From: Brasenia schreberi | Lineage: Eukaryota; Streptophyta; Magnoliopsida; Nymphaeales; Cabombaceae | Direction of reading: 5' to 3' | Assembly: GCA_036023115.1 (NCBI GenBank) | Contig: JAYKKT010000088.1 | Location: forward strand, 5,140,501 to 5,204,500 | Length of the DNA stretch: 64,000 bases | In this document: in pieces, positions 59,042-64,000 of the stretch | Layout of the letters: each line of letters begins with the position of its first letter | How positions within the stretch are numbered: position 1 is the stretch's first letter | The notes under the pieces: generated by a model | Told to the model about the DNA's origin: nothing | Database searches by the model: none | What the model saw: the letters and a program-made list of their open reading frames with translations, nothing else | Made by a program: the position numbers and the translations under genes

Positions 59042-59380
59042 TCAAGGTATATCCAGCAGCTTTTTGATATCTTTCTGCAAAACCAAAAAGAAATGAGCAA
59101 GTAAAACGATTGATGGAATCGAATTGATCTTCGTTTCAGAACTGCTCAGGAGTTACGCTTGTAATGTTATTGAACATAAAAATTCGCAGCAGGGCATGCT
59201 CCCTTTCTTTACCTCGATGCTCAAGGGAGATGTAGTGGGAGCATAGCGGTCGATGACATGCCCTTCCTGATCGACTAAGAACTTGGTGAAGTTCCATTTT
59301 ATGCCGTCACCGAAGATGCCACACTTGCTTGACTTCAAAAACTTGTACACTGGAGCAGTTTTGGAACCATTAACATCCAC
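59042..59380 (-). CDS. Glutathione peroxidase (thiol peroxidase) gene, last two exons
   Basis: Plant GPX-family enzymes reduce hydroperoxides using thioredoxin. Penultimate exon 59380-59213 (56 codons, acceptor TGTCAG, donor GTAAAG) reads [20 protein letters not shown], then [20 protein letters not shown] and [16 protein letters not shown]. The last exon 59074-59042 (acceptor TTTGCAG) reads [10 protein letters not shown] and a stop. WNFTKFL carries the family's conserved Trp and Asn. Both exons are in frame with good splice sites. The 5' exons with the catalytic Cys (NVASxCG) and resolving Cys are not visible up to 64000. Either the preceding intron has grown by transposon insertion and the exons lie beyond the window, or the gene is 5'-truncated. 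One odd change is Cys for the usual Gly in SSKGGxFGD. Confidence 0.85.
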
Positions 59381-59519
59381 CTGACACAAGGCAACTCTAT
59401 ACATATTCAGAGCCAAGCCATTCAGCAACGTCTTGCAAAGATTTCACAAGAAATCAGGGAATCAACTTCAAACAACTCGAGTATAAAAATTGCGTCAAGT
59501 ACATAGGTAGCAAAGATCT

Positions 59520-59615
59520 CTTTCTTTTTGTTACAATGGGGAGGCAGAAGCCAGGTATGCACACCCCGAGTATCAAACTAACGACCTTCATCATGTGAGC
59601 TAAGATCCAATTTGT
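59520..59615 (-). repeat. tRNA-derived SINE, truncated
   Basis: In reverse: TTAGCTCACATGATGAAGG, then GTCGTTAGTTTGATACTCGG, as in the copy at 59870. Confidence 0.6.
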
Positions 59616-59869
59616 AACGTCAATTTGTAATGTCACTTTGTATTGTATATAAACAAACCATTCCAAATCTTACCTATTCTTTATACTTTTACTCGTCCAG
59701 GAGATTAGATTACTTCTATATTCCATACAATGGCAGAATCGGGGATAGGGAACTATACTAACTCCCTACCTAATTTATTGTAGAAATTTCCGGGATCAAT
59801 GATTAGACCATGCAAAAAAATAGCAATACTTTTTCTTGGGTAAAGGAACAGATGACTCGATCCATTTAC

Positions 59870-59962
59870 GTATCGATGCACACCCTGAGTATCGAACTAA
59901 CGACCTTCATCATGTGAATTGGGACCCTTGCCAAGTGAGCTAACGCACTGAGAGTGCATAGG
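59870..59962 (-). repeat. tRNA-derived SINE
   Basis: The minus strand reads ATGCACTCTCAGTGCGTTAG, CTCACTTGGCAAGGGTCCC and GTTAGTTCGATACTCAGGG: head, A box and B box of the local SINE family. Confidence 0.75.
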
Positions 59963-60991
59963 TAGCTAAAATCCCATTTTGGATCATATTGGTTTAACTG
60001 TTAACGCACAAAATTTCCCTGGATAAATACATTCTCGACATGATTTAACAGTTCTAACAGATAAAGATTTGCCATGTTTTCGCTATCATGAATTTTATAA
60101 GTGTTTATAGAAAACGTTTTATCCACTTTATCATATTATGTCCTCAAAGTTCATGTTCCCAGCAAAGGTCATGCTATTACCACAATAACAACTATGCCAA
60201 GTCGATCAGAATACGGCACTAGGAGCTACAGGCCAGAATTTGTCACACTCCGGGTCCTTGGGTCTCTCTGTGGTCGACTCCACATTGACCCATCCGGCAG
60301 CATGTCAGTCAATGACTCAATGGGATATCAAGCACTGACCTTAGACGTCCTGGGTCCGAAAATACTTTGTTCAACTGAGAGGAGTAATGCCCTAACGTCC
60401 ATAAACATAAAGGAATAAGCCTTAAAGGGAAAAAGAATGTGGATGGTTCTTTCAACAAGTCTTCACATCACTGGAGCAAGATGCATTTCCCCATTCAAAA
60501 GGATGTGAAAGATAAGACAATGACAGCCAAGAGAACACAGCATGGTGAAATTTCAGAAGGGACTCACGGAAATCTCATGTACAATTCCTGCACAACTACA
60601 CCAACCGCACAGTAACATCATCAAGAATATTACATTCTGTGACAACTATAACAGTTCAAAATTAACGGGCATCCAGTATGAATGTTATTAGCGCCGTTAA
60701 GAGGGCTATAGTGAACCACTATATATGGATTAACTTGACCACCCAATTCCCTGATGTATACCAAAATACAAATTAGGTCGAGGCGTGCCTTCCATCGTCA
60801 CTGACCCATCACTAACACTGTCACTGGCAAAGGGTAACCACTGCCACCACCGGTAACTCTCTCTCTATCTTTCTTAGGTTTCCATCACCACCACCAACAC
60901 CAGGACTCCTGCAGGTTGCGGCCTCCATTGCTCCCACCCTACCACCATCTCTCTCTCTCTCTCTCTTATGACTTCCATCGCCGCCACCATA
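59963..60991. other. Spacer, probably within or upstream of the GPX gene
   Basis: No GPX exon could be found here on the minus strand. A CT repeat lies at 60946-60966, just before the LTR. Confidence 0.4.
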
Positions 60992-61347
60992 TGTTAAATT
61001 GTAATAGTGAGGCTGGGTCAGTAGGGCCCAACACGTTCCTTGAGGACAGTTGAGGTTTGGGCCTCAAGGGCCAGTCTACGACCAATTGTTGTGGCCATTG
61101 GGAGCAAATCTCTCTTATATAAAATCAGTTCACTCTCTTTCTCTCTCTTGTAAAAACCTCTATAAATAGAGGAGATGTCTTATTAATAAATTAGAGCTTT
61201 CTAGGCTCTCTTGACTTATATTCGCTTTGGCTTGTACACCAAGTGTTTGGTGGTTTCTTTGGTAATTTGGCTTGTCGAGTATCTTTCATTATTATTTATT
61301 TTTGAGTTTATATATTACTTTTGTGAGATATTGGTGATATTTTTATA
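60992..61347 (+). repeat. 5' LTR of copia relic
   Basis: It starts TGTTAAATTGTAATAGTG, contains a TATA element (CTATAAATAGAGG, about 61161-61173) and an AATAAA near 61185, and ends just before the PBS. The right end is TATA-like instead of the usual CA, so the exact end may be off by a few bases. Confidence 0.8.
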
Positions 61348-61359
61348 TGGTATCAGAGC
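61348..61359 (+). other. Primer-binding site (initiator tRNA-Met)
   Basis: A perfect TGGTATCAGAGC, the standard plant copia PBS. Confidence 0.93.
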
Positions 61360-64000
61360 TAAAAGACTTTCATTAAAATTGCATTGAGATTCGTGTTGAT
61401 CCTCAAAATTTGAGAATCGTTTGAATCAAGGTACTCTTAATCTTTTCTATTATTATTGAGAAGAATGAAATATAAAAGTAAAAGTTTTTGTTGCTTGTTA
61501 GTGCCCAATTCTTATCCAAGTTAGGCATGAACCATGAAAAAGTATTTTATTTCTAAAGACTATTAGTATTATATTGATGGTGTAATAAAAAAACCCAAAT
61601 AGATAGAGGAAGGATGTGATGATGATGATTTTCTCAAATTACAAGATAAACATAAATAAGAATTGAAAAATAGAAGAAGTATAACGCTAAAATAACTTGA
61701 ATTATTGGCATAAATATAAATAAAAATCTTTGTAGCCTGATTAGTATGTTTAACAATGCTTTTGAAACTTAAGAATACCTTAGGAAAACTCATTCTTAAG
61801 ACGATTTGTCTTTCAAATAAATTTGGAAGAAAAAATGATAATACTTAAATAAGGTTCAATGAGCATTAGGGATTATCATAATAAGTTTTTTTACCTTTGG
61901 AATCAACATAGGAGCTTTGACAAATTCAGAAAACTCCAATGTATGAATAAGTTTTAAGAATATCTTGATAATCAATATTTGTTTATTTATAAAGGGATTA
62001 AGAGATGAGTTTGAAAACATTAGATCAAACTTGATTCATAGAAAACTAAGACCCAAAAGCTATGAGATTTTGGCCGATTTAGTTAGGAAGAAAACTAGAT
62101 TGGGGAATATTAGAGATAAACAAGAAGTGATTTTTGCTTTATAAACTCAAAACTTATTTGAGAACCTACAAACCTTCACATGTGAAAACTAGTGAAGGCA
62201 ATGGGTAAATCAAGATAAATGTGGTGCCTTGGCCCAATAAAAACACAATTTGCCATTTTTGCAAGGATAATGGGCACATCAAGACTTTGTGTCCTCTTTT
62301 ATTGAGAAGATTCCCCATGTTACTGCCATTGATCTTAAGAGGAAATGTTACCATCGAAGATCAAGGCTTATAATGAAGAAATGCTAAAAAAAAAAGCAAT
62401 CATCTCTGAGTTGGTACTATCATCTTCCAAAGGTCAAGGTATGCCATATTTTTTAGATTCCAGTACTTCCTTTCATATGACTAATGAATATAAATTGTTA
62501 GACAAATGCACACAAGCTAGAGCACAATTATTTACGACTGATAGAACTAAACTTGATGTTAAAGAAATTAGAAATTTGAAAAGTAATTCCTTTAAAATAT
62601 CCTAAGTACGTTTTATATCAAAATTAAATCTTAATCTTCTTTCGATTTCTCAAATTTGTAATAATAGTTGCATTATTACCTTCTCACTAAATAGATGTAT
62701 GGTGCAAAATCATCTTTCGAAGAAGGTGATTGGGCAAGGACATAGAAAAAAAGGAGGTCTCTATACCATAGAATAATGTAATTATATCAAATTTTGAAAC
62801 TTATAGGATTACTTTTAGTGATTTTGGGCTTTGGCACAAAAGATTGGGGCATCTTGATGCAAACAAAATGAACAATTATCCATAGATAAAGATCAATAAA
62901 AAGAATGATTTATTTGTAATTATTGTATTTTTGGAAAAACACATCAATGCACCATTGGTGATAGAATATTTATTACAAAAAAAGCTTTTGAATTAGTACA
63001 CTTCGATTTTTGGTGACCCGCTCCAATAATCTCAAAAGGAGGAGTGACATATTATGTTATTTTTGTAGATTACTTCACTCGACACACTTAGATATATTTC
63101 TTAAAATATAAATTAGAAGTTTTTAAATATTTTTTTATTTTTCACAATATGATCAAGACTCGATAGAGAAAATGATGATGCTCCTAGCAAAAGAATTATA
63201 AAAATCCCTCAAAGATTTGTGTCTTATGAATCATTTCAACCACAACATGGATATCACATAGCTACCATATCGAGTATTTTTGAAGACAATATTATCAACA
63301 AGCAAAAAATAATTTAGAATGGAAGAAAGCTAAATGTTGAATTAGAAGCTCTAGAAAGAAATTATACTTGGGATATTGTTCTAAAACCTAAAGAAAAGAA
63401 AATTATTGGTTGTAAATAGGTCTACAAGGTCAAAACTCATAGTGATTGTTCTATTTAAAGGTATAAAATACGACTTATGACTAAGGGGTACTCCAAAGAA
63501 TATGGGATTAATTATGAGGAAGCATCTGCACCAGATGCCCGTATTACTACTGTTCGTATTTTAATTTCTATTTGTGCAATTAAAGAATGGGATATATATC
63601 AATTGGATGTTAAAATACCTTTTTGAATGAAAACCTTAATGAAGAAATCTATATGGCTCCCCGTCTAGGATTTGTTGTTCTAAGTAACTATGTTCTTAAA
63701 CTAAAAAAGGTTTTATATGGACTCAAACAAGCTCCTAAGACTTGGTTTGATAGATTTTAGTACTTTATGCATGCATAGAATTTTTGCTCTTGTTATACTA
63801 ACACTGCCTTATTTATGAGAAAAACTAGTGCAAGTATTGTGATCCTTCTTCTGTATGTAGATGATATGATCATTGGAAGTGATGAAAATGAGATATTACA
63901 AATAAAAAGAAATTTGCATAAAGAATTTGAAATAAAAGATCTTTGACTTCTTAGTTATTTTTTGAGAATAGAAATAACCAATAATAATAGAGGCTACTTT

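Larger units (their letters stand above)
60992..64000 (+). mobile_element. Ty1/copia retrotransposon relic, 5' part, cut by window end
   Basis: 5' LTR, PBS and coding domains are in plus orientation. Gag (about 61500-62340) has a CCHC knuckle at 62251-62292 (CHFCKDNGHIKTLC, all four ligands present). The protease-like frame at 62345-62605 has YFLDSSTSFHMTNE; the canonical Asp-Ser-Gly-Ala is altered. The pre-integrase motif LWHKRLGHLD is at about 62830-62860, and the integrase start (FELVHFDFW, GGVTYYVIFVDYFTRHT) at 62985-63090. After an internal deletion come RT motifs: TKGYSKEYGINYEE (about 63480-63520), TVRILISICAIKEWDIYQLD, YMAPRLG, LYGLKQAPKTWFDRF and YVDDMIIGSD (about 63857). Many stops and frameshifts. 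Inactive. Confidence 0.9.

Overview
This is nuclear DNA from a flowering plant. The genes have plant-type spliced structures, the families are land-plant ones (PAR1, AHL, MUCI70/TOD1-like), and the rest is AT-rich sequence packed with Ty1/copia, RTE, hAT and SINE remnants and long AT/CT/GT microsatellites. I cannot name the species.

Layout. 1-5.2 kb: LTR-like sequence and a minus-strand copia relic. 5.3-6.5 kb: a decayed MUCI70/TOD1-like (DUF616) pseudogene that still has its introns. 8.95-10.24 kb (minus): a complete three-exon PAR1-family gene for a secreted cysteine-rich protein. 11.7-16.1 kb: hAT-type MITEs, a minus-strand RTE LINE relic and a SINE. 18.7-24 kb: a plus-strand copia relic with a probable 3' LTR. 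24.7-25.6 kb: a broken hAT transposase. 26-37 kb: gene-poor, with SINEs, two short RTE 3' ends and microsatellites.

The main gene is an AHL (AT-hook plus PPC/DUF296) DNA-binding protein on the plus strand. It has five coding exons between 38529 and 56777, all in phase, and encodes 341 residues. Its first coding intron is about 15.3 kb and is almost entirely transposon: (i) a 4.3-kb LTR retrotransposon (39883-44205) with no visible gag-pol but with fragments of at least six unrelated host genes; (ii) a 1,035-bp non-autonomous hAT element with a perfect 8-bp target duplication; (iii) a copia element (46402-53374) whose LTRs, PBS and PPT point one way while its coding sequence points the other, and which has an almost intact RTE LINE inserted in gag.

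Downstream, the last two exons of a glutathione peroxidase gene lie on the minus strand (59042-59380). Its 5' exons are not visible, and a copia element with its 5' LTR at 60992-61347 runs off the window in the direction where they should be.

The strongest candidate for something undescribed is the gene-capturing LTR element. It joins AAA-ATPase, ribophorin I, RNase H2 subunit A, CDPK, PMT-type methyltransferase and MAP kinase pieces in mixed orientations between two LTRs. All family names come from recognising protein motifs by eye; no search was run.
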